Part shown: positions 17,526 through 26,610 of the stretch, piece after piece
Position numbering within the stretch: position 1 is the first letter of the stretch
Layout: the number at the start of each line of letters is the position of its first letter
Assembly (NCBI GenBank): GCA_900543505.1
Contig: UQSB01000001.1
Coordinates: 23,344-87,343 of the forward strand
Direction of reading: 5' to 3'
Length of the DNA: 64,000 nucleotides
DNA from: an uncultured Collinsella sp.
Lineage (GTDB): Bacteria > Actinomycetota > Coriobacteriia > Coriobacteriales > Coriobacteriaceae
The notes under the pieces: generated by a model
What the model saw: the letters and a program-made list of their open reading frames with translations, nothing else
Told to the model about the DNA's origin: nothing
Databases searched by the model: none
Translations under genes and position numbers: made by a program

Positions 17526-18032
17526 ATGTGCGATGACCACATCGGCCTCTGCCCCCACACGCCGGGCGGCGACCCCCATGAACCCGCAGATGCGCCCGCG
17601 GCACAGTCCCAATCAGACGCGCTCGCCAAGCACATCCTAAACGGGCTGGGCTTCTGCGGCCACTTTCTGCACTTTCACGGCGGCGGCGCCTCGGGAAAGG
17701 CCCCCATCGTCTGCTTGCTCGCCAAGCAGCCAAACGGCGAGATGTCACAGCAGGAACTAGGCCTGCACTTTGATCTTAAGCCCGGTTCGCTTTCCGAGAT
17801 TCTCTCCAAGATCGAATGCGCCGGCCTTATCGAGCGCAGCCGCAATCCCAAAGACCGGCGGCAGCTCACCATTCGCCTGACCGAAGCGGGATGGGAAAAG
17901 GCCCACGTAGAGCAGGCGGCCCGCATTCGCTTTAGAGAGCAGGCCTTTAGCGCGCTCACCCACGACGAGCGCGAGGACCTCGCCGAAATGCTCGATAAAA
18001 TCCGCGTAACCTGGGAGGAACTGGATGATTAA
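17526..18032 (+). CDS. MarR family transcriptional regulator
   Basis: A 168-residue winged-helix regulator. The core reads MSQQELGLHFDLKPGSLSEI (recognition region), ERSRNPKDRRQLTIRLTEAG (wing), with dimer helices at both ends. The ~40-residue N-terminal extension is rich in His and Cys (MCDDHIGLCPH, HFHGGG), which could bind a metal. ATG 17526 has AAAGGAG 7 nt upstream. Its stop overlaps the first ABC gene by 8 bp. By context it is an autorepressor of the multidrug-type exporter. Confidence 0.9.
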   Translation: MCDDHIGLCPHTPGGDPHEPADAPAAQSQSDALAKHILNGLGFCGHFLHFHGGGASGKAPIVCLLAKQPNGEMSQQELGLHFDLKPGSLSEILSKIECAGLIERSRNPKDRRQLTIRLTEAGWEKAHVEQAARIRFREQAFSALTHDEREDLAEMLDKIRVTWEELDD

Positions 18033-19869
18033 AACCCTCATGGGAAGCATCCGCGACTATATGAAAGTCACTGTTGCCACGCCGCTGCTCGTGCTTGGCG
18101 AGGTGCTCTGCGAGATGCTGATTCCATTTATCACCGCCAACCTGATCGACGCTATCAAAGACGGCGCCACCGTAGCCGAGATGCTTCCCACCGCAGGCTT
18201 TTTGGTGCTCATCGCGCTGACGTCGCTTGCTTTTGGCGCCGCGGCCGGCATCACCTGCAGCCATGCGAGCTGCGGATTCGCCAAGAACCTGCGTCACGAC
18301 CTGTTCTACAAGATCCAGACGTTCAGCTTTGCCAACATCGATGAGTTCTCGAGCTCCTCGCTCGTCACGCGCCTGACCACCGATATCAACAACGTGCAGC
18401 AGGCCTTTATGATGATCATCCGTATCGCCGTGCGCGCGCCGCTGGTCTTGATCTTCGCCTTTACCATGGCATTTATCATGGGCGGCAGCGTCGCCATGGT
18501 CTACCTGGTCATCATTCCGCTGCTGGGCTTTGGACTGTTCTTTATCATCTTTAAGGTGCGCCCCATCTTCTCGCGCGTGTTCCACAAGTACGATGCCCTT
18601 AACGAGTCCGTCGAGGAAAACGTCACCGGCATGCGCGTGGTCAAGAGCTATGTGCGCGAAGACTTTGAGAAGGAGAAGTTCGCGACCGCCGCGCGCGACG
18701 TCCAGATGGACTTCACCCGCGCCGAGAAGCTGCTCGCCTTTAACAACCCCATGATGAACATCTGCGTCAACGGCGCGTTTGTCGTCATCATCTACCTGGG
18801 CTCCAAGCTCATCATCACGAGCCAGGGCACGCTGTTCGACGTGGGCCAGCTCTCCTCGACCTTTACCTATGGTTTCCAGATTCTCATGAGCCTGATGCAG
18901 CTGTCGATGATCTTTGTCATGGTGACCATGGCCGACGAATCGGCACACCGCATTGCCGAGGTGCTGGCCGCTGAGCCCACGATCGCCGATCCCGCCGAGC
19001 CCGTGCTCGAGGTTGCCGACGGTTCCATCGACTTTGACCACGTGAGCTTTAAGTATTCCGCGCATGCGAAACGCCAGGCGCTCGACGATATCGACCTGCA
19101 CATTACGAGCGGCGAGACCATCGGCATCATCGGCGGCACTGGCTCGGCCAAGTCCACGCTCGTTAACCTCATCGCCCGCCTGTACGACACCACCGAAGGC
19201 GCTGTGCGCGTGGGCGGCGTGGACGTGCGCGACTACGACCTGGACGCGCTGCGTCACCAGGTCGCCATGGTGCTGCAGAAAAACGTGCTGTTTAGCGGCA
19301 CCATCGCCGAGAACCTGCGTTGGGGCGACCCGAACGCCACCGACGAGGAAGTCCGCGAGGCAGCGCATCTGGCCTGCGCCGACGAGTTTGTCGACGGTTT
19401 CCCCAAGGGCTACGACACCTGGATCGAACAGGGCGGCTCTAATGTTTCGGGCGGTCAGAAGCAGCGCCTGTGCATTGCACGCGCCCTGCTGCGTCGCCCC
19501 AAGATCTTGATCCTGGACGACTCCACCAGCGCCGTCGACACCAAGACTGACGCCAAGATTCGCGCAGGTCTGGCAAGCTATCTGCCCAACACGACCAAGA
19601 TCATCATCGCCCAGCGCATCAGCTCCGTGCAGGACGCAGACCGCATCATTGTCATGGAGGGCGGCCGCATCGCACAGATCGGCAACCACGAAGAGCTGCT
19701 CAAGACGAGCGAGATCTACCGAGAGACCTTTACCTCGCAAAACAAGATGTCTGCCGAAGGTACGCAAGACGCCGACGACGTCTCTGGCGACGCGAACACG
19801 GCGGCAGACAACACCGACATGACCGCAACGCAAGCTCAGACCCAGGAAGGAGGCGAGGCCCATGAGTAA
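18025..19869 (+). CDS. Heterodimeric ABC exporter, half with degenerate ATP site
   Basis: A 614-residue half-transporter: six membrane helices, then an ATPase domain. The Walker A reads GGTGSAKST (Ala in place of the last Gly), the signature VSGGQ is intact, Walker B ends in DDS (Asp replaces catalytic Glu), and the switch His is Gln (AQRISS). These changes mark the inactive-site partner in LmrCD/BmrCD-type exporters. The C-terminal tail is acidic and Thr-rich. It overlaps marR upstream and its partner downstream by 8 bp each, so the three proteins are co-translated. Confidence 0.92.
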   Translation: MIKTLMGSIRDYMKVTVATPLLVLGEVLCEMLIPFITANLIDAIKDGATVAEMLPTAGFLVLIALTSLAFGAAAGITCSHASCGFAKNLRHDLFYKIQTFSFANIDEFSSSSLVTRLTTDINNVQQAFMMIIRIAVRAPLVLIFAFTMAFIMGGSVAMVYLVIIPLLGFGLFFIIFKVRPIFSRVFHKYDALNESVEENVTGMRVVKSYVREDFEKEKFATAARDVQMDFTRAEKLLAFNNPMMNICVNGAFVVIIYLGSKLIITSQGTLFDVGQLSSTFTYGFQILMSLMQLSMIFVMVTMADESAHRIAEVLAAEPTIADPAEPVLEVADGSIDFDHVSFKYSAHAKRQALDDIDLHITSGETIGIIGGTGSAKSTLVNLIARLYDTTEGAVRVGGVDVRDYDLDALRHQVAMVLQKNVLFSGTIAENLRWGDPNATDEEVREAAHLACADEFVDGFPKGYDTWIEQGGSNVSGGQKQRLCIARALLRRPKILILDDSTSAVDTKTDAKIRAGLASYLPNTTKIIIAQRISSVQDADRIIVMEGGRIAQIGNHEELLKTSEIYRETFTSQNKMSAEGTQDADDVSGDANTAADNTDMTATQAQTQEGGEAHE

Positions 19870-21781
19870 GGCAACGACCGCCGAGCGCGCGCTCAACCGC
19901 AAGGGCGGCACCATGTCGCGCCTCATCAAGACGCTCTTTGGCTTCTATCCCGTGCTTTTGCCCCTCGTCGTCGCCGGCGTGGTGCTCTGCGCCATCATCA
20001 ACTCCATCGGCGCGACCTTCCTGCAGAGCGCCCTGCAAATTATTGGCGAATCGTGGCAGTCGGGCGATTGGGGAGCCGCGCAGCCCAAGATCGCGCAGCT
20101 CGTGACCACCCTCGCCTGCATTTACGGCGTCGGCGTCCTGTCCTCGCTCTTCTGGAACCGCGCCATGGCTATCGTCACGCAGGGCTCGTTGGAGAAGCTT
20201 CGCGAGATGATGTTCAACCGCATGCAGGACCTGCCGATCCGCTACTTCGACACGCACCAGCGCGGCGACATCATGAGCCACTACACCAACGACATCGATA
20301 CGCTGCGCCAGATGATCAGTCAGTCGCTGCCCAACCTGCTCATGACGATCATCATCATCGTCACGGTGTTCTTTATCATGCTGTACTACAGCGTGTGGAT
20401 GTGCCTGGTCATCATCGCCGGCGTCGCCTTTATGACCTTTATGACCAAGCTGCTCGGCTCCAACTCCGCGCGCTTCTTCATTGCGCAGCAGACCGAGCTT
20501 GGCGTGGTCGAGGGCCATATCGAGGAGGTCATGAACGGCCAGAAGGTCGTCAAGGCGTTCTGCCACGAGTCTGCCGCCGAGGCCGATTTTGACGAGCGCA
20601 ACGAAAAGCTCTTCGAGGTCTCGCAAAAGGCCAACATGTACGCCAACATCCTCATGCCCATCCTTATGAACCTGGGCAACCTGCTCTACGTGCTGGTGGC
20701 CCTTGCCGGCGGCATTTTCCTGGCACTGGGCGTGCCCAACCTGAGCATCTCGGGCATGGCGCTGTCCATCGCCGTCGTGGTGCCGTTCCTCAACATGACC
20801 AAGCAGTTCTGCGGACAGATCGGCCAGATCTCGCAGCAGATCAACGCCGTGGTCATGGGCCTCGCCGGCGCCGACCGTATCTTTGAGCTCATCGACGAGA
20901 AGCCCGAAGCCGACGAAGGCTACGTGACGCTCGTCAACGCACAGGTGAACCCCGAGACTTGGGAGTTCGAAGAGGCCGACCACCACACCGGCATGTGGGC
21001 GTGGAAACATCCGCACCGCGCAACCGGCGAGATCGAGTACGTGCCGCTGCGCGGCGACCTGGTCATGGACAACGTCGACTTTGGCTACACGCCCGACCAC
21101 GAGGTGCTGCACGGCGTGTCCGTGTTTGCCAAGCCGGGCCAGAAAGTCGCGTTTGTCGGCGCCACCGGTGCGGGCAAGACGACCATCACCAACCTCATCA
21201 ACCGCTTCTATGACATTGCCGACGGCAAGATTCGCTACGACGGCATCAACGTCAACAAGATCCGCAAGGCCGACCTGCGCCGAAGCCTGGGCGTCGTGCT
21301 GCAGGACGTGAACCTGTTCACCGGCACCGTGATGGACAACATCCGCTACGGCAACCTGGACGCCACCGACGAGGAGTGCATCGCAGCGGCCAAGCTCGCG
21401 GGCGCAGACGACTTTATCACCCGCCTGCCCGACGGCTACGACACCATGCTTACCGGTAACGGTGCCCAGCTTTCGCAGGGCCAGCGCCAGCTGATTTCGA
21501 TCGCACGCGCCGCCGTCGCCGATCCGCCGGCGATGATCCTGGACGAGGCCACGAGCTCCATCGACACCCGCACCGAGGCCATCGTACAGGCGGGCATGGA
21601 CAAGCTCATGGAGGGCCGCACGACGTTTGTCATCGCACACCGCCTGTCCACCGTGCGCAACTCCGACGCGATCATCTGTCTGGATCACGGCCGCATCATC
21701 GAGCGCGGCAACCACGACGAGCTGATCGCCAAGCGCGGGTATTACTACCAGCTGTACACGGGAGCGTTTGAGCTGGAGTAG
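19862..21781 (+). CDS. Heterodimeric ABC exporter, half with canonical ATP site
   Basis: A 639-residue partner subunit. Walker A GATGAGKTT, signature LSQGQ, Walker B ILDEATSSID with catalytic Glu, and H-loop AHRLST are all canonical. A ~50-residue insert between membrane and ATPase domains (around VNPETWEFEEADHH) is typical of the BmrD/LmrD half. Together with the preceding gene it should form one exporter of drugs, peptides or lipids. Confidence 0.92.
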   Translation: MSKATTAERALNRKGGTMSRLIKTLFGFYPVLLPLVVAGVVLCAIINSIGATFLQSALQIIGESWQSGDWGAAQPKIAQLVTTLACIYGVGVLSSLFWNRAMAIVTQGSLEKLREMMFNRMQDLPIRYFDTHQRGDIMSHYTNDIDTLRQMISQSLPNLLMTIIIIVTVFFIMLYYSVWMCLVIIAGVAFMTFMTKLLGSNSARFFIAQQTELGVVEGHIEEVMNGQKVVKAFCHESAAEADFDERNEKLFEVSQKANMYANILMPILMNLGNLLYVLVALAGGIFLALGVPNLSISGMALSIAVVVPFLNMTKQFCGQIGQISQQINAVVMGLAGADRIFELIDEKPEADEGYVTLVNAQVNPETWEFEEADHHTGMWAWKHPHRATGEIEYVPLRGDLVMDNVDFGYTPDHEVLHGVSVFAKPGQKVAFVGATGAGKTTITNLINRFYDIADGKIRYDGINVNKIRKADLRRSLGVVLQDVNLFTGTVMDNIRYGNLDATDEECIAAAKLAGADDFITRLPDGYDTMLTGNGAQLSQGQRQLISIARAAVADPPAMILDEATSSIDTRTEAIVQAGMDKLMEGRTTFVIAHRLSTVRNSDAIICLDHGRIIERGNHDELIAKRGYYYQLYTGAFELE

Positions 21782-21795
21782 GAACGGTTACTGAC

Positions 21796-21901
21796 GGAGG
21801 GTTCCCCGGGGCGTCGGGGTAATTCCTCCGTGCTCAAACATTCTCGCTTCGCTGCGAAACTGCGCGCGGAGGAAATACCCCGCCGCCCCGGGGCACCCTC
21901 C
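21796..21901. repeat. 35-bp long inverted repeat after the ABC exporter
   Basis: Arms 21796-21830 and 21867-21901 match at 32 of 35 positions; each arm contains CCCCGGGGCG and TTCCTCCG. The loop of 36 nt includes TTCTCGCTTCGCTGCGAA. No T tract follows, so it is not a standard terminator. Confidence 0.9.
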
Positions 21902-21944
21902 TGCGCGCAATCAGCCCGTTGTTTAAAACGGAATAAAGGTTAGT

Positions 21945-21977
21945 GAGGCCCTGGCCGTTTGGCCAGGGCCTCGTTTT
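21945..21977. terminator. Terminator between convergent ABC and LysR genes
   Basis: GAGGCCCTGGCC and GGCCAGGGCCTC are perfect 12-bp arms with a 4-nt loop, followed by GTTTTG on the plus strand. Confidence 0.85.
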
Positions 21978-21984
21978 GTGTAAG

Positions 21985-22863
21985 CTACTTGAGGAGTTGG
22001 GCCATGGCGTTGACAAATTTTTGTACTTGGAGGGTTGGCTCGAGCGGGTAGTGTAGAAAGACCGGCACCTCGCGGCCGCATAGAAACGGCACGCCCACAA
22101 AGGCCGGATGCACCCCCGACCATGCGCCGCAGGTGAGCACCGCGTCGCCCTTTTCCTCGGCCTCGTTAAAGAGCGCAAAGTCGAAGCTATCCACATCGAT
22201 CACGTCCACGCCGCCATCGGCCAACAAGTCGATGCGCAGGCTGTCCATGGCGTCGTTGCCGTGACGGAGCACGCGCAGGCGCATGCCCTCCAGGTCGGCA
22301 ACCGTGATGCGCGTCTTGCGCGCGAGCCGGCTCGTGCGCGGCACGTCGATATAAAACGGCACGTTGACGATGAGGAGCTTTTGGCAGGCGTCGCCCCAGC
22401 GCGGGGTCGAAAAACTCGACTGCACCACATCCACCTCGCGCCCCAGGCTGCGCATAACGGATTCGCGCTCGTCATAGAGATCGCTCACCGGCACAATCTC
22501 AAAGCGCAACGACGGCTCCAGCTCGTGCACGTCCGTCCACATCGACAGCGTCTGGCGCCCCGGGCACATCATCGACACGCCCAAGCGCACCGCACCGCCA
22601 TCGCCCGCCGCGCGCCGGGCACGACGCAGTGCGTCCTCGGACTGGCGCATGATCGAGCGCGCGTCGTCCACCAGTAGCGCACCAGCCGGCGTCACCTTAA
22701 CGCCCGAGTGCGACCGCTCGAACAGCGTGATGCCGAACTCGGCCTCGAAGCCCGAAACCTGCTTGACGAGTGCCGGCGTCGACACGCGCAGCTTTGCCGC
22801 GGCACGCGAGAAGCTTCCCAGCTCCGCGGCGGCCGATATGGCCTCAAGTCGTCGATCGTACAC
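21985..22863 (-). CDS. LysR family transcriptional regulator
   Basis: A 292-residue LysR regulator. The N-terminal helix-turn-helix reads LGSFSRAAAKLRVSTPALVK, followed by the linker helix and a periplasmic-binding-like sensor domain. The start is GTG at 22863 with GGGAG 8 nt upstream. It is divergent from the SDR/MFS/oxidoreductase genes, which it probably controls, with a co-inducer that is unknown. Confidence 0.88.
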   Translation of the reverse strand: MYDRRLEAISAAAELGSFSRAAAKLRVSTPALVKQVSGFEAEFGITLFERSHSGVKVTPAGALLVDDARSIMRQSEDALRRARRAAGDGGAVRLGVSMMCPGRQTLSMWTDVHELEPSLRFEIVPVSDLYDERESVMRSLGREVDVVQSSFSTPRWGDACQKLLIVNVPFYIDVPRTSRLARKTRITVADLEGMRLRVLRHGNDAMDSLRIDLLADGGVDVIDVDSFDFALFNEAEEKGDAVLTCGAWSGVHPAFVGVPFLCGREVPVFLHYPLEPTLQVQKFVNAMAQLLK

Positions 22864-22971
22864 GTCAATCTCCCGTTTCCAGACGTATGCCCATGCGCGG
22901 CCGCAGGGGGTTGTTTTGGCAGGTCACACACTCAATTACGGACAAATCGTCTTGTGAGCTATAAACCAGAG

Positions 22972-22986
22972 GTTTACGCCATTCTA
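22972..22986. promoter_or_regulatory. Candidate LysR box in the divergent intergenic region
   Basis: TAAACC-AGA-GGTTTA is a perfect dyad with the T-N11-A form of LysR sites. It lies 109 bp from the LysR start and 111 bp from the SDR start. Confidence 0.5.
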
Positions 22987-23096
22987 ACAAATATGCAATT
23001 CACCTGCGCAAATTCAAAGCATACGATAACCAGCGAAAACCACGTGGGTCGATTAATGGGAGCGGCCCACAGGGAGGCACAAGAAGGGAAGTTCCT

Positions 23097-23978
23097 ATGA
23101 GCAACTGGCTTAAGCTCGAGGGCGATGTCTGCGCTGTGACCGGCGCGCTCGGCGGCATGGGCGTCGAGATCTGCCGCGAGTTCGCCCGCAACGGCGCCAA
23201 CGTCGTCCTGCTCGACCTAGACGAGGAGAAGGTCAAGGCCGCAGCTGCCGTCCTCGCCGCCGAGTTTGGCATCCACGCCGAGGGCTACAAGATGAACGCC
23301 ACCGACGAGGCCGAGGTTCAGGCCGCCGTCGACGCCACGATCGCCGACTTCGGTCGCGTCGACGTTCTCGTCAACACCGCCGGCATCCTGCGCTTCGCCG
23401 CCATGGAGGACCTGCCGCTGAGCGACTGGAACGAGGTCCTCAACGTCAACCTTACCGGCTACTTCATCACCTCGCAGCGCTTTGGTCGCGAGATGATTAA
23501 GGCCGGCCAGGGTCGCCTGGTTCACATCTCGACCGTTGCCAGCCACTCCCCCGAGACGTTCTCGGGCGTGTACAGCTCCACCAAGGCGGGCGTCAACATG
23601 ATGTCCAAGATGCTGGCTGCCGAGTGGGGCCCCTACGGCGTGCGCTCCAACTGCGTCGAGCCCTGCTTTGTCAAGACCCCCATGTCGGCGAGCTTTTACG
23701 CCGATCCCGAGGTCGAGAAGAGCCGCAGCCGTCTTATCGCTACGCGCCGCATCGGCGAGGTCAGCGATATCGCCAACGCCGTCATGTTCCTAGCGTCCAA
23801 GCGCTCGGACTTTACCACCGGCGACGCCATCAAGGTCGATGGCGGCTTCTCCAACATGATGGGCGACCTCACCGCCAAGCCCGGCGGCCGTCGCACCTAT
23901 GCCGACAACTACCTCAAGAACAAGGGCGTCGAGCTTTGGTCCGACGAGTCCGGCGTCGCAAAGCCGACTGACCAGTAA
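23097..23978 (+). CDS. SDR family oxidoreductase
   Basis: A 293-residue short-chain dehydrogenase. The NAD(P) loop is TGALGGMG, the NTAG motif is at FRVDVLVNTAG, and the catalytic set includes Ser in STVAS and YSSTK. Asp at the end of beta-2 (LLDLDEE) favours NAD. The C-terminal ~35 residues extend beyond the usual 250. ATG 23097 has GGGAAG upstream. It heads a plus-strand group with an OFA-type transporter and a Gfo/Idh oxidoreductase, suggesting stepwise oxidation of an imported polyol, sugar acid or cyclitol. Confidence 0.88.
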   Translation: MSNWLKLEGDVCAVTGALGGMGVEICREFARNGANVVLLDLDEEKVKAAAAVLAAEFGIHAEGYKMNATDEAEVQAAVDATIADFGRVDVLVNTAGILRFAAMEDLPLSDWNEVLNVNLTGYFITSQRFGREMIKAGQGRLVHISTVASHSPETFSGVYSSTKAGVNMMSKMLAAEWGPYGVRSNCVEPCFVKTPMSASFYADPEVEKSRSRLIATRRIGEVSDIANAVMFLASKRSDFTTGDAIKVDGGFSNMMGDLTAKPGGRRTYADNYLKNKGVELWSDESGVAKPTDQ

Positions 23979-24062
23979 ACCAGCCCGGTAGAAAGGGGCG
24001 CGGGGCAAGCACCTCAGCGGCGTTTGCCCCTCCCCTCCCCCGTATCGATTAGAAAGAGTCCA

Positions 24063-25319
24063 ATGGCTTCCACCAACTCCAACAAGGGTCGCGCCGTCGT
24101 GCTTTCCGCCGCGTGCGTCACCATGTTCTTCATCAGCTCCATCGCGCTGTATTCCGTTGTGAGCAAGAACCTGCTCGCCGTCTATCCCGAGTGGTCCAGC
24201 GCTCTTACCTGGGCTTTCCCGGTCTTTCAGACCATCATGGCCGTGACGGGTATCTTCGCCGGTCGCATCTCCGATAAGATCGGCCCCCGCAACGTCGTGA
24301 TCGCCGCCGCCGTGTGCTACGGCCTGGGCTGGTTCATGTCCGGCACCGTCACCGAGCCGTGGCAGTTCTACCTGTGGTTCTCGCTCGTCGCCGCCATAGG
24401 CAACGGCCTGGGTTACAACCCCGCGCTCACCACCGGCCAAAAGTGGTTCATCGACAAGAAGGGTCTCGCCTCCGGCATCACCCTGGCCGCTTCGACCGCC
24501 GGTCCCGCCGTGCTGTCCCCGGTGCTCGCCTCGCTGCTCATCCCGAGCCTGGGCATCTTTGGCGCCCTTAAGGCACTCGGCGTCATCTTCTTTGTGATGA
24601 TCGCCGCCTCCGCCCTGTTCCTGAAGGCCCCCGAGGCCGGTTGGCTGCCCGAGGGCTTCGAGGCCCCCAAGGGCGGCGCGCACGCCGGCACCTTCGGCGA
24701 CCTCACCCCGGGCGAGATGGTCAAGACCCCGCGCTTCTGGGTCCTCATCGTCACCTTCGCCTTTGCCGCCACCGCGGGCACCCTGCTCGTGGGCAAGGTT
24801 GCCTCCATCGCCGCCGTCCAGCTCTTCGCCGACCCCACGAGCGCTGCGGCCGTCGCCCTCGGCGGCGTGGTCGTCTCCGTCAACACCTGCGCCAACCTGG
24901 TCGGCCGCCTGTCCTTCGGCCAGATCATCGACAAGCTCGGCGCCTACAAGTCGCTGCTCATCAGCCTTGTCGTCACCATCGTCGCGCTCGTCATCATGTC
25001 GATGAGCTTTACGCAGAGCATGTTCTTTGTTGCGCTCGCCCTGCTCGGCTTTAGCTTTGGCGCCCTGCTCGTCATCTACCCGCCGCTCACCGGTGGCGCC
25101 TTTGGTACCAGCAACATCGGCGTCAACTACGGCATCATGTTCTTGGGCTATGCCGCTTCCACCTGGATCAGCCAGCCCATCACCGCTGTGCTGTATCACG
25201 CCGAGGCCGGCAGCGCCGCCTACCAGCAGTCCTTCTACGGCGCCATCGTGATTGCCGCCATCGCCGTCGTACTCACCGTCTACATGATGGTCTCCGACAG
25301 CAAGAAGAAGTCCGCCTAG
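24063..25319 (+). CDS. OFA family MFS transporter
   Basis: A 418-residue, 12-helix transporter of the oxalate/formate antiporter family. Typical features are GRISDKIGPRNV between helices 2 and 3, GNGLGYNPALTTGQKWF, and GRLSFGQIIDKLG. Such proteins exchange small carboxylates. ATG 24063 is preferred over 24024, though its ribosome site (AGAAAGAG) is weak. It is 84 bp after the SDR gene, and its substrate is probably the substrate or product of the two dehydrogenases beside it. Confidence 0.85.
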   Translation: MASTNSNKGRAVVLSAACVTMFFISSIALYSVVSKNLLAVYPEWSSALTWAFPVFQTIMAVTGIFAGRISDKIGPRNVVIAAAVCYGLGWFMSGTVTEPWQFYLWFSLVAAIGNGLGYNPALTTGQKWFIDKKGLASGITLAASTAGPAVLSPVLASLLIPSLGIFGALKALGVIFFVMIAASALFLKAPEAGWLPEGFEAPKGGAHAGTFGDLTPGEMVKTPRFWVLIVTFAFAATAGTLLVGKVASIAAVQLFADPTSAAAVALGGVVVSVNTCANLVGRLSFGQIIDKLGAYKSLLISLVVTIVALVIMSMSFTQSMFFVALALLGFSFGALLVIYPPLTGGAFGTSNIGVNYGIMFLGYAASTWISQPITAVLYHAEAGSAAYQQSFYGAIVIAAIAVVLTVYMMVSDSKKKSA

Positions 25320-25327
25320 TTATACCG

Positions 25328-25358
25328 ATGTGACAAAGGGGCTGTCCCTTTGTCACAT
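25328..25358. repeat. GTGACAAAGGG palindrome (copy 3)
   Basis: ATGTGACAAAGGG and CCCTTTGTCACAT are perfect 13-bp arms around GCTGT. It lies inside the SDR-MFS-Gfo/Idh gene group. Confidence 0.85.
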
Positions 25359-25386
25359 TCCAAGCCACCAGCATTAAGGAGTCGAA

Positions 25387-26427
25387 ATGTCTGAGCTCAA
25401 CCCCGCCCGCATTGCCGTTATCGGCGCCGGCGCCATGGGCCGCAACCACATCCGCTTTGTCACCGAGGAGCCCGAGGCCGAACTCGTCGCCATCGCCGAC
25501 GCCTTTGAGGGCGCCCGCGCCACGGCCGAGGCCGCCGGCGTGCCGTTCTTTACCGATCCCGCCCAGATGATGGACGAGGTCAAGCCCGAGGCCGTCATCA
25601 TCGCCACCCCCAACGACCTGCACCTGGGCGTTGCCCGCGAGGCCATCAAGCGCAACATCGTGCCGCTGGTCGAAAAGCCAATCTCCAACGATCTCGAGGA
25701 TGCCCAGGCCTTCGCCGCCGAGGCCGAGACCGCCGGCGTGCCCGTGCTCGTGGGTCAGCACCGTCGCCACAACCCGTTTGTGAACAAGGCCAAGGAGATC
25801 ATCGAGTCCGGCGAGTTGGGCAAGCTCACCGTGTCGAGTTTCCACTACATGATCTATAAGAACGACGAGTACTTCGATGTCGAGTGGCGCCGCAAGAAGG
25901 GTGCCGGCCCGATCCTGGTCAACCTGGTGCACGACGTCGACCTGCTCCGCTACCTGCTGGGCGAGCCCGTCGCCGTCCAGGGCATGCAGTCCAGCGCCGC
26001 CCGCGGTTTTGAGACCGAGGACTCCGCCGTGGTCAACGTCCGCTTTGCCGACGGCGCGCTCGCGAGCATGACCATTTCCGACGCCACCGCCAGCCCCTGG
26101 AACTGGGAGGCGACCGCTCGCGAGGACCCGCAGTACCGTCCCTTCGACGCTGACGCTTACTTTATCGGCGGCACCAAGGGCGCCCTTTCGCTGCCCCGCC
26201 TGCACCAGTTCTCCTACGACGGCGCCTCTAACTGGCACAAGCCGCTGCAGATGGAGATTCCGGCTGTCGACCCGGCGCTGCCGCACAAGATGCAGCTCAA
26301 GCACTTTGTGAAGGTTGTCCGCCGCGAGGTCGAGCCCGTCGTGACCCCCGCCGATAACGTCAAGACGCTCACGCTTCTCAACGCCATCAAAGAGGCCGCC
26401 GAAACCGGCCAGCTCGTCGAGCTGTAA
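25387..26427 (+). CDS. Gfo/Idh/MocA family oxidoreductase
   Basis: A 346-residue NAD(P)-dependent dehydrogenase. The Rossmann loop is GAGAMGRNH, the signature EKPI is present near residue 98, and the catalytic HDVD is in NLVHDVDLLRYL. ATG 25387 has AAGGAG 6 nt upstream. Members oxidise sugars, inositols or sugar acids. Its position behind an SDR and a carboxylate-type MFS supports one catabolic pathway, but the exact substrate cannot be told. Confidence 0.88.
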   Translation: MSELNPARIAVIGAGAMGRNHIRFVTEEPEAELVAIADAFEGARATAEAAGVPFFTDPAQMMDEVKPEAVIIATPNDLHLGVAREAIKRNIVPLVEKPISNDLEDAQAFAAEAETAGVPVLVGQHRRHNPFVNKAKEIIESGELGKLTVSSFHYMIYKNDEYFDVEWRRKKGAGPILVNLVHDVDLLRYLLGEPVAVQGMQSSAARGFETEDSAVVNVRFADGALASMTISDATASPWNWEATAREDPQYRPFDADAYFIGGTKGALSLPRLHQFSYDGASNWHKPLQMEIPAVDPALPHKMQLKHFVKVVRREVEPVVTPADNVKTLTLLNAIKEAAETGQLVEL

Positions 26428-26500
26428 TGCCTTAAGAGCGGCCGCGGCAGAAACCCCATGCCGAGTCCCTCGGTCCGCCACAAATAAGCCCCTCTTCTTT

Positions 26501-26537
26501 GCCCCGCGAGCAGCCTCCTGCCCGCGGGGCTTTCTTT
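26501..26537 (+). terminator. Terminator after the Gfo/Idh gene
   Basis: GCCCCGCG and CGCGGGGC close a 14-nt loop, followed by TTTCTTT. Confidence 0.85.
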
Positions 26538-26610
26538 GCAGCCGCGGCGCGGGCGGGTGGTAGACTGGGTGGCTCATGCACCTGTAACGTACTCACAGAC
26601 AGGAAGTTCC

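Noticed and set aside
17956..21715. Two very long minus-strand frames (657 and 661 codons)
   Set aside because: They are antisense to the ABC exporter genes and are rich in His, Val and Asp with no domain; high GC causes such frames.
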